Source: Aricia agestis (taxonomy: Eukaryota; Arthropoda; Insecta; Lepidoptera; Lycaenidae). From it: 64,000 nt of DNA. The notes under the pieces were generated by a model. It saw only the letters and a program-made list of their open reading frames with translations, searched no databases and was not told the DNA's origin. The stretch spans positions 5,912,501 through 5,976,500 of the forward strand of contig NC_056417.1 in assembly GCF_905147365.1 (NCBI RefSeq), given 5' to 3'. Below are positions 20,683 through 32,700 of this stretch, in pieces (position 1 is the first letter of the stretch; each line of letters begins with the position of its first letter). The translations under genes and the position numbers were made by a program.

Positions 20683-22016
20683 GTACGCATACCTAAGTTT
20701 AGGATCGGTCAGCGAAATCGAATGGTGCAACAGACACGTGTGGTATCTTCAATAAAATGTCACCATCTGATGCATCTACGCATAATCCGTCTGATTCCTG
20801 ATCTACCAACTCGTAACTAGCAAGCTCGTCATGGGCATGTAAACAATTTCTTCTGCAAAAAATTCGCAACCTTTGTGGGGAATTCGCCAAAGAATCTTAC
20901 TATTTCTCAGGTTTTTTAATGAAAAATTGAAATGTAGATGATCATGAATCATGATGATTGATGTCGTAAGGAAATAGTGCTGACAAGGAGGATGCTGACC
21001 TAATCTATTCGTATTCATTTAACCGTGAACATGTTCTAATTGCACTCAATTCAAAGTTATTTTACCTCAAAAAATCCTTTGTTCCATTGACATAAGGGTG
21101 AATCTCGTAGAAACTCTTAAAACGTGGGGTAAATACATAAAATTTCTTCTTATTATCTAAAACCAGGTAAATTCACCCCCGACTTCCTTTTCCTCATGTT
21201 TTTATTACGCGGACTTAACTACCGCTTTGTTACCGGCGGAAAATTTGCCTGTGTTTTATGGAGAGGTCTTGTTTTTATTGTTGAGACGTTTACTAATTGT
21301 CCAATTAGATTAGGTAAATAAAAGGTAAGGCTTTAAGTGTGATGATGGTGCTAACTCTTTGAAAGCTTTTTATCGAGCTAGAAATTCGAATGAAATGTTT
21401 CTATAACTCTATTTCAATTGAAATGATTGAATTGACTCTGTTTCGAAGACGGTCATACAAGTCTCTATTATATGTATAAAGATTAGAAGGTATTGCTAGA
21501 AATTTAATTTAAGACCCCAGTTTTCGCAAAGTCAGCTTTCAAAACACTTTCTGAAATATTGAATCCTTTTGCTGACAATATTCACTCTTACTTCGTGAAT
21601 ATTATTGTGAGATATTCACAATAATAACGTGCGAAATCAGTAAAAATGTTCGCCATTTCTCGTACAACGTTAAGTCAGCAACGTTCGCGTATTTCACGAT
21701 TTATGCCAACATTAAGAAACATCCGGCCTTGTTTCTTTGTTTGAGGAAGATAGTTTTATCTTTGCAACTGTATGAGAATAATTAATGTACGTAGCAACGG
21801 CAAATATAGTACTAGGTACTAGATAAGAGAACTATGTCATACGCGAAAAGTTTAGAATAGTAATATTTAGCTACTTAAATGTAATATTGATTGATTATTA
21901 TAATATCATGTGATGATAGCCTTTACAAAAAAATGCAACCTTAATATTAAAGGCCACTTGCGATCGATTGTTTCAATTATTCACAAATTAGGGTATGGTT
22001 TGTTATAAATGAAATA

Positions 22017-22199
22017 CAGTGTGTTAGTGTAAGTGTTTACATAAATGAATGAGCCCGTCAAAATGAACAACTTTTTTATGAGAATAATGCTGGGAACTCA
22101 AAAAAAAAGCCATCTTCATACCCATACGGATGCCCGGATTTCATTTTGACGGGCTCATTTGATGGTTTCAAGGATAACGGTGTTTACACTAACATCTTG
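22017..22199. mobile_element. MITE family C, copy 1 (intronic)
   Basis: It starts CAGTGTGTTAGTGTAAG and ends TTTACACTAACATCTTG, flanked by TA on each side, which suggests a Tc1/mariner-type duplication. The interior has the inverted pair GAGCCCGTCAAAATGAA and TTCATTTTGACGGGCTC. Further copies are at 29277-29476 and 30041-31190, all inside cytohesin introns. Confidence 0.7.
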
Positions 22200-22408
22200 T
22201 ATAAGAAATCTCATTATAAGTTTATACCAGTTCATTTGCGATGGATGGAAGGACAGATTCCAAATACTGGCTGCTCTATGTTATAATGTAGTTCATTTCA
22301 TAAACGAAGTTATGTGTACAAATGATAAGATACCAACTTCTAAATCAGATTAGTTGCAACTTTCAACTAACTTCACTCATTACTAACTTCGTCTCATCGC
22401 GATTCCAG

Positions 22409-22670
22409 ACAATTCCTCTGGAGTTTCCGGTTGCCGGGCGAAGCGCAGAAGATAGACAGAATGATGGAGAGCTTCGCGCAGCGGTACTGCCAGCTCAACC
22501 CCGACATCTTCACGAATGCTGACACGTGCTACGTGCTGAGCTTCGCGATCATCATGCTGAATACTTCGTTACACAATCCAAGTGTGAAAGACAAGCCCAG
22601 TCCAGAGCAGTTTGTTGCCATGAACCGCGGTATCAACAATGGGGGAGACTTACCTCAGGAGCTGTTACTG
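22409..22670 (+). CDS. step: Cytohesin (steppke), exon with Sec7 catalytic motifs
   Basis: It starts by completing an Arg codon (AG|A) and ends in phase 0 before gtaagt. It encodes Sec7 motif 1, FRLPGEAQKIDRMM, whose Glu is the 'glutamic finger' that expels GDP-Mg from Arf. Motif 2 follows, starting DTCYVLSFAIIMLN. The Phe-Ala pair, the Ser in LNTSLHN and the downstream Pro are the residues found in brefeldin-A-insensitive cytohesins, so this enzyme is expected to be insensitive (inference from family knowledge). It ends with GGDLPQELLL. The next intron is 5321 bp and holds several transposons. Confidence 0.95.
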
Positions 22671-22703
22671 GTAAGTGCATTTTGATTTATTTTTATGGAT
22701 TTA

Positions 22704-22840
22704 GGGCCTGTTTCACTACTTCCTGGTAAGTGCCGGATAGGCTATCCACAACTTATCAGACAGATACTCCATACTCTATCTGTCAAACAAGTTGGGAATA
22801 GCCTATTCGGCACTTATCAGGAAGTGGTTAAACAGCCACT
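22704..22840. mobile_element. MITE family D, copy 1 (intronic)
   Basis: GGGCCTGTTTCACTACTTCC at the left is mirrored by GGAAGTGGTTAAACAG at the right, and an inner inverted pair contains ATAGGCTATCC. The related copy at 61541-61684 has the same plan. It lies 30 bp after the exon 22409-22670 donor and is non-coding. Confidence 0.65.
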
Positions 22841-25800
22841 TAGTCTCTCAAGCTACTTTTTGGTAGGTTTTTCAGTTACAGTAAGCCTTGAGTATGGTCT
22901 TTACAGTCTTTACTAGAAGTGTGATAAGTACCTATAATAAGTAAGGAATTACAATCTAGCGTTGTGATTTTTATATTTTTTTTATCTCTGAAAAAAATCC
23001 AAGGCTCATATGTTTAGAACATTGCAAGCCTTGACGTGATAGAGATCATGTTGAATATCCTGGCAGTCCCAACTCCCGCTCGTGGTATACAACTGACGTC
23101 ATAGTAACACTAAAACATCAACACAGTTTAGATCACCAACGGGCAACTTGACGGAGTTTCCAGAATAATTGTGCACGTAGCGTTACCTATGACGTAGTTA
23201 CTAAAACTTATCCTTATAGTACTTATAAGGAAGGTAAAAGTGTATACGGCGTATTTTATAGCGATGTGTTATTACCATAATTACTGTCCTACAGTGCCAG
23301 TTTTTTTACTAGTTTCTAGAATAAGTGCTCAATTGATCTGACCTCGTAAATAGGACTTGTTCGGATTTTCTTGCGTTTTGCGTCAGTTAAAACTGCAAAA
23401 ACACGGATTCTACCGTTTTCGCGGGGGTATTTAAATTTTCCTTTCCACTAGGATTTGGAAAGTAACAACAAGGATTATTATTGGTCAACGCTGAGTCGCA
23501 ACATAACATGGAAACATAAACGCGCGTAGGGCTTTAATCGAACGCCTTGCAGCGTTCGAATAAAGCCGGGCATAATTAATCACTTTTCCTGTCCTACGTG
23601 TCATCAACCGCGTGCGGATCTGCGGCCATGAAAATTATCCTCATCTCATCCTATCATTTCAAAAATGTTTTTTTCTGTCATACGAGCAAGACGCGCGCGG
23701 CCACGAGCATGCTATTACCCGCATGCGGACCAGTTCCGCGCGCGGGTGACAACACTCATGATGACAGACTTTTCTCTGAGTATGTGTGTATCTTTTTAAA
23801 AATTACTGTCTGTTTACGCCAGTCGAGTTTGCAATGTCATTCAAATTGCACAAAAATTCAATTTCATTTAAAAATGTTATAACTTATAATATTATAACCC
23901 ATAGACATTGGAAACAGCGAAACGCAGCTGTTTAATGCTCCTTCAGGCGGTTCGCCTATAAAATAAATATAATGTCCAGCGACTGACATTAATGCTACAG
24001 CCATCGAAATACCATATAATGGAAGAGTAATTCAGTCAAAAATATGGTTCTAATAAATGTACACCGCATACCTTATTTTAGTTTATTGTCTGTCACAATT
24101 GTCGTTGTCTTAGCACTGTTTATATGACAATAACTGGAACTATATTTCAGCGGACTAATCAATGAGAGTTATCGTTTTAGAGCATTGTATTTCGATGGCA
24201 ACATCAGACCGCGAAAATAAAACGCCAATAAAAAACCAACGTTCAGTTTTGAAAACAATCGGATTTCGTGTTTGAAAGCAACGGGTTTCGTATTGGACTC
24301 TATTGGCCGACGTCCAAACAGCCCAAACAGGGTTACCATGGTTTTGAAATATCGCCTACGTGTGTCTGCGGCTGGTACGTGCTCGATATGTCACGAAATT
24401 GCTGTTTGTGCTTGGATTACGAGCTGTAGCGCTCTTTTACGAAATATTTCTATTTTTGAATTTTTTGTGTATTTTGAAACTGCCTAACGACATCTGTCAT
24501 CACATTTTTTAAAACTACGCGCTGGGATTCGAAGTTTCAGAAAAAAATTACTGCACTGAAATGAGAATAGTGTGCTACTACAACAGAGCTGAAAATCGAA
24601 TAATCGAAATTTGATAGAGCTTAAGGCGAGGTGAAACCCATTTTGTTATTTCTTGACACCCGATTTACCTAGTTACAATATAATAACGAAATGTAAAAAA
24701 AGCCACAAACATTTTAATAAAAAATAATACTTTCGCTGTAATTAATTCACAAACTCACCTCCGACAAAACTCTTTGTTATCGAAATATAAGTATTAACAA
24801 TAATAACTTACATTTTATTTTAATAAATTGTTAATCTATTGTTATCGCGGCCGGATGTGGCCGCTTGGGGCTTCATGAATTAAAAAGGTCTGAACCGAAC
24901 TATCTTTTTTCTTAATATTTATTTAGAAAAATATTTAAAAAACACATGAAAAATAGAGAAGATCCGCACCTAGAAACTACAATTTTATGCTAAGCTAAAA
25001 TAAATCTTATTGCGATGCGTACACGCTTGGTCTTTACCCTTTGGTTGTGTGCAAGGTTATCGTTTTGGATTGAGATAAGAGACCTCGCCTTAAAGCGTTT
25101 TAATCTTATATTTCTTTAGGAGACTGTAGTAAAATCTAAGTAACATTGTGTGTTGCTTCATGCTACAAAGTCGCAAGACACAAAGGCTTGTCTTCAAGTT
25201 AACGAACGAACTTAAAGTTTTGCTTTAATCATTATCCTAAGAAATTTAAATTTTAGGTTACCCTAATCCAAATTCACCGATAATGTTACCGTTCGCGGTG
25301 CAGACTGATACTAAACAATGAAAACTTCGTTCAAGTGACTTGAAATGTTACATAATATAGTGCAGTAGTAAAGATATTTATAAATTGACATAGAACACTC
25401 TTTATTAGCTCATAGTTAAAAATTAGTCGGCTTAACCGATTGCCAGCAAATGTTTTAATTTTATGTAGGCAAAGAATTAGGTATGCGGCCTTGCAGGTTA
25501 TTTACTAAGAAAATATATTGCTTAGTAATAAGTAACTGACTACTTATAACTAAGCAATGAAGATATTGGTTGTTACTTGTAATAAAATAATGTATACTTA
25601 CTAAATATGTAATGACATTGTATTAATTCTCTAATTAATTATTATTTAATTAATTACACATTGTTCAACGTTATTTACACTTCTAAGAAAATGTGTCAAC
25701 ATGAGCAAGACATGTGTAACAAAATATCATAATATTTATTGAGTCAATATGAACCGAATAATTGTGTAACAGACTACGCGTTCAAAACCACGAGGCTAGT

Positions 25801-26029
25801 CAAATAATTTCTAGACAAGATGTTGCCCATAACTTTGTTTGTGTAAAAATTAATATTCGCGGTACATTTTACCACGGCCCAGGCCCCAGGATAAAAATAT
25901 CCTGTGTGCAAGGAGATTAGTATCCAGTACCCACCTAGTAGTAAACTTATCTTCTTACAATAATTAATGTCATTCAAATCTGCTTTAACAGATTGAGCCA
26001 AGATTTAAAAGACCGTAAAAAACATTTTC

Positions 26030-26340
26030 ATATTTGATGAGTGGATGTAGTGGGCAACTAACAATTTGAAAATGTTAGTTTTTAGGACTAGAAAACTATT
26101 TTATTCCTTCGATTGTGGATTCCTGGAAATCTATTGTTATTCTATTGTGTCTCGCTTACCGGTGAGCTTATGGAGCTTGATGGGTTAAATCAGAAAAATG
26201 TGGATTTATGTATATACAGATATACGCCAGACGATGAAGGAGGTAAGTTACATGGTCTGTTCGAATCATAAGAAAAAGTGAGTAATAATAATTGTTCTTA
26301 AGTTACAAAATGTTGGTTATCCACTTCATCCACTTACGTC
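26030..26340. repeat. Dispersed repeat, second copy at 43780-43970
   Basis: Shared text includes GTGGGCAACTA, AAAAATGTGGATTTATG, GCCAGACGATGA, GGTAAGTTACA and GTTATCCACTTCATCCACT in the same order as at 43780-43970. Parts (tctattgtgtctcg...gagcttgatg) also occur near 45280 and, more distantly, near 8110 and 24840. No protein is encoded. Confidence 0.5.
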
Positions 26341-27704
26341 TTTATTTACGATTTTGGTTCATGGCTCGGTATAATACTTGAGATGCTTCCAAGGGCCACC
26401 ACTCACCAGTCACCACTGGTTGAATACTTTACATAATTGTTTACATTGCACGAAGGAAAACTACTGTATATTATGTTTACATGTGCATCGCCTTGTTTAG
26501 ATAAATAATAACCCCAGTGACGCGGTACTGATATTCGGTGTCAATGTAATACCTTATCTAACATACACGATATACTATTACATCTAGATATCGCTGAGGT
26601 TGTGTTACAACTTACAAACAACTTACGTGTGAAGTTCGTAGAGTTCAATGAACGAGTAAGGAATGATAATAATTTTTATCAATTAATTATTTAAACCAGA
26701 CCTTTTGCATCCGTTGTGGATGATTTATACAGTATTTTCAGAGCGAAGTTACCACTCCTCAAATACTGTAGCTCCTGGGACAAGATTTAAATGTCCGTAT
26801 GGTTGATAAATTATTTACCTTCAGGCTAAAAGAAAATAACATCTTTTTTTAGTATTTACTTATAAATATACAATGAAAAAGCTGTACATGTTTTTCCTTG
26901 TCTGTCAAATGCCTCTATTACATAGACAAAGACAAAAATATTGTATTGTACCTATCCATCGTGATAATATTTTTATAAGTGAGGGGCTCAAATATTTGGC
27001 GATTGCGATAAGTCATGAATGATTGTTATCAGTTCTAACGTCACTATTGCTTTATCTGATAACGGTAATTAATTATTGTAATCGTAATTAATATAAGATA
27101 ACATGCTTTTCATCTAGACCAGATAAGAGATGGATCCATACATCTATTTATTATTTATAGGTAAATGCTTAAGAGTTTTAAAAATTAATTTTGCTCATAT
27201 TAGGTCCTGATAGGAATTCTGTTCACTGTTTTCCAAGTAAAGAAAAGTAAATAGTCTCTTTAAATCAAAAAGATAGAAATAAATCATCTTCCATTTTTCT
27301 CAGCGTCTGCATCTATGTTTTATCATCATCGAGGTCTTGATAACATTGTATCAACATTGGCCGGCTTAGTGCAAATTGTGCGTTGTGAGAGTAAGGTTTG
27401 TGTTGTAAATTGTTAACTTAAAGTAGAATATTATTCGTTTTACCCGTTTGTCTGTTATGTGTTTTAAAAATTCTTATTAGGGCTGATAATTTGTAAAAAG
27501 TCCGTTCTTACTTCTTCAATCTTCTTATCAGCTAACAGGCTCTGACGATTGAATCGGTCGTGCTAAAGTTAAACTTTGCGGTATCATGGTTCTTTGATCT
27601 TTCACTTGTTCCTTGTTTTATAGAGACATCATGGTTAGCTAAGTTTAATGATAACACATCGTTAAATGTCAGTTCCATCACTTTCTTCGCACTTATAGAA
27701 GCAG

Positions 27705-27853
27705 GGGCCGTACCACGAAACTATTTTGAGACTCAAATAATCGTACGAGAATGCCGCGTCCTACTGTACCAAACGTGTAATGACGTTGTAGAGCAGGACG
27801 CGGCATTCTCGTCCGATTTTTTGAATGTCAAAACGGTTTCATAGTAGACCTAC
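27705..27853. mobile_element. Palindromic MITE family B, copy 2 (intronic, inverted)
   Basis: Reverse-complement relative of 7511-7658. It shares GGGCCGTACCACGAAACTAT at one end and the central GAGCAGGACGCGGCATTCTC. It lies about 140 bp before the exon at 27992. Confidence 0.7.
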
Positions 27854-27991
27854 AGGATATTTAACTTTAATCTTTGACCGCAACTGGCGGAAGCCCTAAT
27901 TTTTTTTAACAAATATTACTTTTGTCTATTGGCACAAGGGAGCTTTAATTTTTATTTTCAATGAAATATATGTTTATTTTTTATTTTTCAG

Positions 27992-28110
27992 TCTCTATAC
28001 GAGTCAATCAAGACGGAGCCGTTCAAGATCCCGGAGGACGACGGCAATGACCTGATGCACACGTTCTTCAACCCCGACAAGGAGGGCTGGCTGTGGAAGC
28101 AGGGCGGCAG
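27992..28110 (+). CDS. step: Cytohesin (steppke), Sec7-PH junction exon
   Basis: It follows a pyrimidine-rich acceptor (tttttatttttcag). It reads SLYESIKTEPFKIPEDDGND, then FFNPDKEGWLWKQGG and two bases of an Arg codon before gtatgt. This covers the end of Sec7, the linker and the first strand of the PH domain. The PH domain starts with only two glycines after KQ (the '2G' form), which in mammalian cytohesins binds PI(3,4,5)P3 selectively. Mammals switch between 2G and 3G with a 3-nt exon; I could not identify such a microexon here. Phase 0 in, phase 2 out. Confidence 0.95.
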
Positions 28111-28215
28111 GTATGTCTATCTGGTACCTCTTCAAACTTAAATGGCTCAATGGGTTTTGATAAAATAAGACATAGGGATACTTTAAGGGACTGGAAGGAA
28201 CATGGGTAATGCCTG

Positions 28216-28440
28216 TTTTCACCAACCGCCTCCTAACGCTAAGTGGTCTAGCGGCCTAGCGGCCATTAAGGGTACATATCCTTCAAGATTTCACGAATTT
28301 TTTTGTGTCACGTTCGTCCTTAGGGCGTAAGAACTTTTGCAAAACATTACTTTTTTTTTTTAAATGCGTTTGTTTTAAGAGATATTTACCCGCAAATATC
28401 GCTAGGGAACACTAAGCGTTAGGAGACCGTTGGTGAAAAA
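28216..28440. mobile_element. MITE family E (intronic)
   Basis: TTTTCACCAACCGCCTCCTA at the left is mirrored by TAGGAGACCGTTGGTGAAAA at the right, with one or two changes; CGCTAAGTG and CACTAAGCG continue the arms. It is about 225 bp and non-coding. Confidence 0.7.
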
Positions 28441-28713
28441 TTTCATTAGTTGCTTATAATGGTTCCCGAAAAATATATTCCGATCGAGCGAGATTCAATT
28501 ATGCGCTGTTACTCCGTTTCAATACATTTTGATCATAATATTAACAAACCTAAGTACGCCTATCCATGTGTTGGCCGCGTAGCTACAAAATACAATTACA
28601 TATTAAACTCAAAATTATTTAAGTAATTTGAAAGTACTTATTAAATAACTTAATTGTTTTTATTTCGAACATATACATTTGAAACATAAACATAATAAAC
28701 ATGATTATTTATT

Positions 28714-29034
28714 AAGGTTGGGCTGCACCAGAGGCGTGATTAAAGTTAAGGTTAAAGTTATAGTTAAGTATGGCGTCCTTTAACTTTAACCTTAACTTTG
28801 ACCTTAGAAATTGACAGATAAATGAACGTGGGATTAATGAAAGAAATTGACAGAAAAATGAAATTTCGCCACGTGCATTTAAAACCTTGTCGAGCTCTAT
28901 GGTTATTGGTTATGGTTAAATATGGCATCTTGATGGCGTCCATTTTTAACTTTAACCAAAGATTTGACATTTTGCATTGTAGTTTAAGTTAAAGTAACAG
29001 TTATAGTTAAAGTTAGTTAGTGCAACCCAACCTT
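28714..29034. mobile_element. MITE family F with GTTAAAG-rich arms, copy 1 (intronic)
   Basis: It begins AAGGTTGGGCTGCACCAGAG and ends GTGCAACCCAACCTT. The arms consist of degenerate AAAGTTAAGGTT repeats. An inverted copy with the same internal features lies at 49491-49847. Its right end is only about 30 bp before the acceptor of the next exon (29066), so it could influence the branch point of that intron (inference). Confidence 0.7.
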
Positions 29035-29065
29035 GAAATGTAATGTGTATTTATAACAATTTCAG

Positions 29066-29177
29066 ATACAAGTCGTGGAAGCGGCGGTGGTTCATACTGA
29101 ACGACAATTGCCTGTACTATTTCGAGTACACCACGGACAAGGAGCCGCGAGGGATCATACCGCTGGAGAACATATCG
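29066..29177 (+). CDS. step: Cytohesin (steppke), PH domain exon 2
   Basis: It completes Arg, then reads YKSWKRRWFILNDNCLYYF and a stretch ending IIPLENIS before gttagt. The basic residues of KSWKRRW and the Tyr of LYYF form the phosphoinositide-binding face in cytohesin PH domains (family knowledge). The intron before it is 955 bp and the one after is 2422 bp; both carry MITEs. Confidence 0.95.
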
Positions 29178-29276
29178 GTTAGTATACTGTTATTTCACAT
29201 GAATTATACACTTATTTCTACTAAGTATCGGTAGGTTCATCTTCAATCTCGACCTGTGTCCTCGTACTGTCATATA

Positions 29277-29476
29277 CAGTGTGTTAGTGTAAACACCGTT
29301 ATTCTTGAAACTATCAAATGAGCCCGTCAAAATGAACAACTTTTTCTATGAGAACAATGCTGGGAACTCAAAAAATCCGTTTTTATACCCTACGGATGCC
29401 CCTATCGGCAATTTGTATGTGTATAAAGACATACTTTTTGAGTTCCCAGCATTTTCCCATATACACTAACATCTTG
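29277..29476. mobile_element. MITE family C, copy 2 (intronic)
   Basis: Same ends as 22017-22199 (CAGTGTGTTAGTGTAAAC and ACACTAACATCTTG) with flanking TA. The right half has diverged or rearranged: the inner inverted repeat is CTGGGAACTCAAAAA and its complement TTTTTGAGTTCCCAG. Confidence 0.65.
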
Positions 29477-30040
29477 TATAAGATTTATGCTGTTGGGAAA
29501 CTATAGAAAAGAGATAATAATATTCGTTAATCGTTTGTGAGCACAAAAGTTGAAGACCAATACTTGAATGCATGAATTCCTTAGTGCTTTTTAAACACTA
29601 GCTTAATGAAAACTTGTATCAAAATTAAAAATAGATTAATTATGTCCATTTGTCAAATGATTTGACGAAAGTTAGAAGAAATAAAAAAAAGTTAAACGAT
29701 GCCATGTATAATTTACAAGCCCATATACTAATATTGTTTTATGTTTTTTATAGTGCTCGAATAAAAAACACGTTTCAAGGCTTACACAGATGAATTCTTT
29801 TAAGTCGATAAAATATACGCTCAGCGTTACCACCGGTATAATCATGGGTATTACATGCTCTATCAAAGTTTGAATATAGCTGCATCTTGTGTTATTATTA
29901 TTTTATAAAATATCAGTTTTACACGTTGAATTCAAATGAAACATCAGAAAAAATATTCGTAGTAAGATGGCGGATTTTTTTTATTTCGTTATGTCAAGTG
30001 GCCTACTCCCTATTCTTATAGTACTGTACATAAATGTATA

Positions 30041-31190
30041 CAGTGTGTTAGTGTAGACACCGTTATCCTTGAAACCATCAAATGAGCCCGTCAAAATGAA
30101 ATCCGGGCATCCGTATGGGTATGAAGATGGCTTTTTTTTTGAGTTCCCAGCATTATTCTCATAGAAAAAGTTGTTCATTTCGACGGGTTCATTTGATGGT
30201 TTCAAGGATAACGGTGTTTATGTCGCAGCCGACTGGCTTAAATAGCCGTTCAATCAAACAGCTACCCCTTTGACTGAACAACGCCATTCAATCACACGTC
30301 TAGCTTTTATATTGAATATTTTAGTCGCTCAAAACGTTCAACACTACAGCTGATTCAAAAGCCGCCGTCTAATTGAAGTAGTTCAGCACGCACCGCTGCG
30401 GCGCTAGGTGCGTTTTATTTACAATATGGCGTCAACTAGCAGGTGTTTGTTGGTGTTTGTGGTTGTTTTTCGGAAAGAAAATAGTTAATAAAAGTTACAA
30501 GTGTTATTAAAGAGACAAACATTGTGGAGGCACATACTAGTGAATCAAAATTTCAACAAATATTCGAGGAGAAATTACGAGATTATGAAATGGATGGACG
30601 CAGCCCCCCCGAAAGGGTTCAAAACAAAAACAAGCACAATCCAGAAACTCCAAAAGTTGGTTAGGTTAGGTCTTAGACCACAACACAGTGGGAGCCGAGT
30701 GAGCGTAGCGAGCGTGCTGCGGCAGCAGCCGGCGTCAAATAAAAGGAGGGCTCGGGGGGCGCAGCCCCCCGCCAAAACAAAAACAAACACAATCCAGAAA
30801 GTCCAAAAGTAGGTTAGTTTAGAACTGTGACTGTGCTGCGGCAGCAGCCGGCGACCGTCACAAAAAACGCCTCAGAATTTTTTATTTTTACTTATTGCAT
30901 TAAACTTTTGGTCGCCCCTTCAACTTAATCCGAGAATAATCTTTGAGTAAAATACAAAAAGTTTTCCTATTCTCCCAAATTACATATTAAGCTAATGGTC
31001 GCCCTAATTAATTTGCCATTAAACCAGTTGGCTAAGCGTCGTCTAGCTGTAGTGTTGAACGTTGTAGTCAACAAGTCGGCTAAACGACGTATAGCCGTGT
31101 GATTGAATGGCGTTGTTCAGTCAAAGGGCTAGCTGTTTGATTGAACGGCTATTTAAACCAGTCGGCTGCGACATTTACACTAACATCTTG
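30041..31190. mobile_element. MITE family C, copy 3, split by a nested element
   Basis: The left part 30041-30220 matches copies 1 and 2. The sequence then breaks off and resumes at 31174 with TTTACACTAACATCTTG. Removing 30221-31173 and one TTTA restores the usual family end, so the inner element came second. The MITE body is about 195 bp without the insert. Confidence 0.75.
30221..31173. mobile_element. 953-bp TIR element nested in MITE C
   Basis: The ends are inverted repeats beginning TGTCGCAGCCGACTGG. They extend about 80 bp through GCCGTTCAATCAAACAGCTA and CAACGCCATTCAATCACACG. The target duplication is TTTA (30217-30220 and 31174-31177). The interior contains two copies of a block around AACACAATCCAGAAA and two of GTGCTGCGGCAGCAGCCGGC. 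It has no credible protein. A 4-bp duplication fits few superfamilies (for example Chapaev/CACTA-like or Sola), and the ends alone do not decide. Confidence 0.7.
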
Positions 31191-31599
31191 TAGTGCTTGA
31201 GATAAACTTGTATTTTCTTTGTAATATTAGTTAAATATACCGTAACAAACAATATATTTGTGATTATTATAAAAAATATTAAAAAGAAATAACTGTCACT
31301 AACTCGTCTGAGAAGAATAATATAATATTCAGTCAAGAAACTTTTTAAGACATAAAAATGTACTTAACTTACTTGAATCATACTAATATAAATAAAATTA
31401 TTAAATAACTTCGTAATTAATATATAATAAGATAACAATTATATTCCAGGAGGCACACTGAACAGCATGATTTTTAAAATAATCCACAGCTGAACATAGA
31501 ACCTCCTCCTTTTTTTGAAAGACGGTTTTCCTAAAAAAAAAACGCTAGATTAACCTTAATAACGTTTTTTAAAAGTAATAAGGCTTTATAATATTCCAG

Positions 31600-31730
31600 G
31601 TTCGTCCGGCGAGCGATCGGCAGCGGCCGCACTGTCTGGAGCTGTACGCGAGCGGCGGCGCCGACCTCATCAAGGCCTGCAAAACCGACTCCGAGGGGAA
31701 GGTCGTTGAGGGAAAACATACTGTATATAG
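31600..31730 (+). CDS. step: Cytohesin (steppke), PH domain exon 3
   Basis: After the acceptor atattccag it reads V-R-P-A-S-D-R, then HCLELYASGGADLIKACKTD, then EGKVVEGKHTVY and two bases of an Arg codon before gtgagg. This is the C-terminal half of the PH domain, including the strand that contributes to phosphoinositide binding. The start segment RPASDRQRPH differs from the usual REV-x-D-x-x-KPH of the family, a modest local divergence. An alternative acceptor-like ttccag at about 31450 does not keep a protein-like frame. Confidence 0.93.
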
Positions 31731-32083
31731 GTGAGGAGAAATACTACAGCTAACATTAATTTAAGCCGTCATAGAATACTATTAAACTTTATGGCCAAGA
31801 TAGTTTCGAGAGGGCGAGTGATCATTAGACGATACGCGTTTAAATTGCAAATTACTAGTCTTATTAGTTTAAATTTTCATAAATAATAACAATAATAATA
31901 TCTATGGACACTTATACACCCCGTCATTCTAGCCCCGTGCTAAGTACCTGAAGGACTTGTGTTACGGGTACCAGACAACGGAAATATATTTAATACTTTT
32001 ATACTAAATATATATTTAAGATTTTTACTATATGATACACATTACATATATTTAATAGCGCGAATAACAGCCCATTGCCATAG

Positions 32084-32176
32084 TGTTTTTTTATGAAATA
32101 ACGGGGCAAACGAGCAAACGGGTCAGCTGATGGAAAGCAACTACCGTCGCCCATGGACACTCGCAACATCAGTACC
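32084..32176 (+). repeat. Dispersed repeat R1, 5' part (intronic)
   Basis: After a T-run it reads CAAACGAGCAAACGGGTCAG, then ATGGAAAGCAACTACCGTCG and CATGGACACTCGCAACATCAG. The same text is at 60915-61000 (+) and inverted at 44221-44345, 45405-45548 and 53100-53225. Confidence 0.65.
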
Positions 32177-32183
32177 ATAGTAT

Positions 32184-32512
32184 AAAGATCGCTGCACACA
32201 TATCAACTCGGAAAGGCATCGTCACCGTATCGCCTTCGCCTCGCCGTCAACCAGGCGTCAACCTAACGTATGCACGTATTACCAAAGCGTATCAGTAGCG
32301 CCTGTACGTCAACTCGGCTACGGCTAGGCGACGCCTCGCTTACGGCTCGCCGACCGCTGTCCCGTTCCGAGGCGAGGCGATTACGTTACGGTTCCGCTTA
32401 GTGTGCGTTGCATTAGGGAGTTTCATACAAACAATATTGAACGGCTCGACTCGGCTCGAGGCGATACGGTGCCGATTTGCCCTTTCCGAGTTGATAGGTG
32501 TGCTGTGACCTT
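32184..32512. mobile_element. MITE with long TIR (intronic)
   Basis: The left arm, including CACATATCAACTCGGAAAGG and CACCGTATCGCC, matches the right arm GGCGATACGGTGCC...CCTTTCCGAGTTGATAGGTG in inverted orientation over about 45 bp. The interior is rich in GGCGAGGCG-type text. It ends about 50 bp before the last cytohesin exon. Confidence 0.65.
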
Positions 32513-32564
32513 AAGAAGACGTGTACTTTGAACATTTATTCATTCATGCTATTGTCAATTACAG

Positions 32565-32700
32565 AATGTCTGCGGCGACGGCAGAGGAACGAGATGAGTG
32601 GATAGAGTGTTTGCGAAGGTCCATCAGTCACAATCCCTTCTACGACATGCTGGCTCAGCGCAAGAAGAAGGCGCAGCACAATCTACACTCCGCGCACTAG
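32565..32700 (+). CDS. step: Cytohesin (steppke), last coding exon
   Basis: The acceptor is attacag. The exon completes Arg and reads MSAATAEERDEWIECLRRSI, the C-terminal helix of the PH domain, then a basic tail AQRKKKAQHNLHSAH and a TAG stop at 32698-32700. The tail corresponds to the polybasic segment that aids membrane binding and autoinhibition in cytohesins (family knowledge). The six exons total 957 coding bases plus the two leading bases, in line with the length of this part of insect cytohesins. Confidence 0.95.

Noticed and set aside
30655..30680. GGTTAGGTTAGG as telomeric repeat
   Set aside because: Only two TTAGG units occur, inside the 953-bp transposon; it is too short to indicate a telomeric tract.
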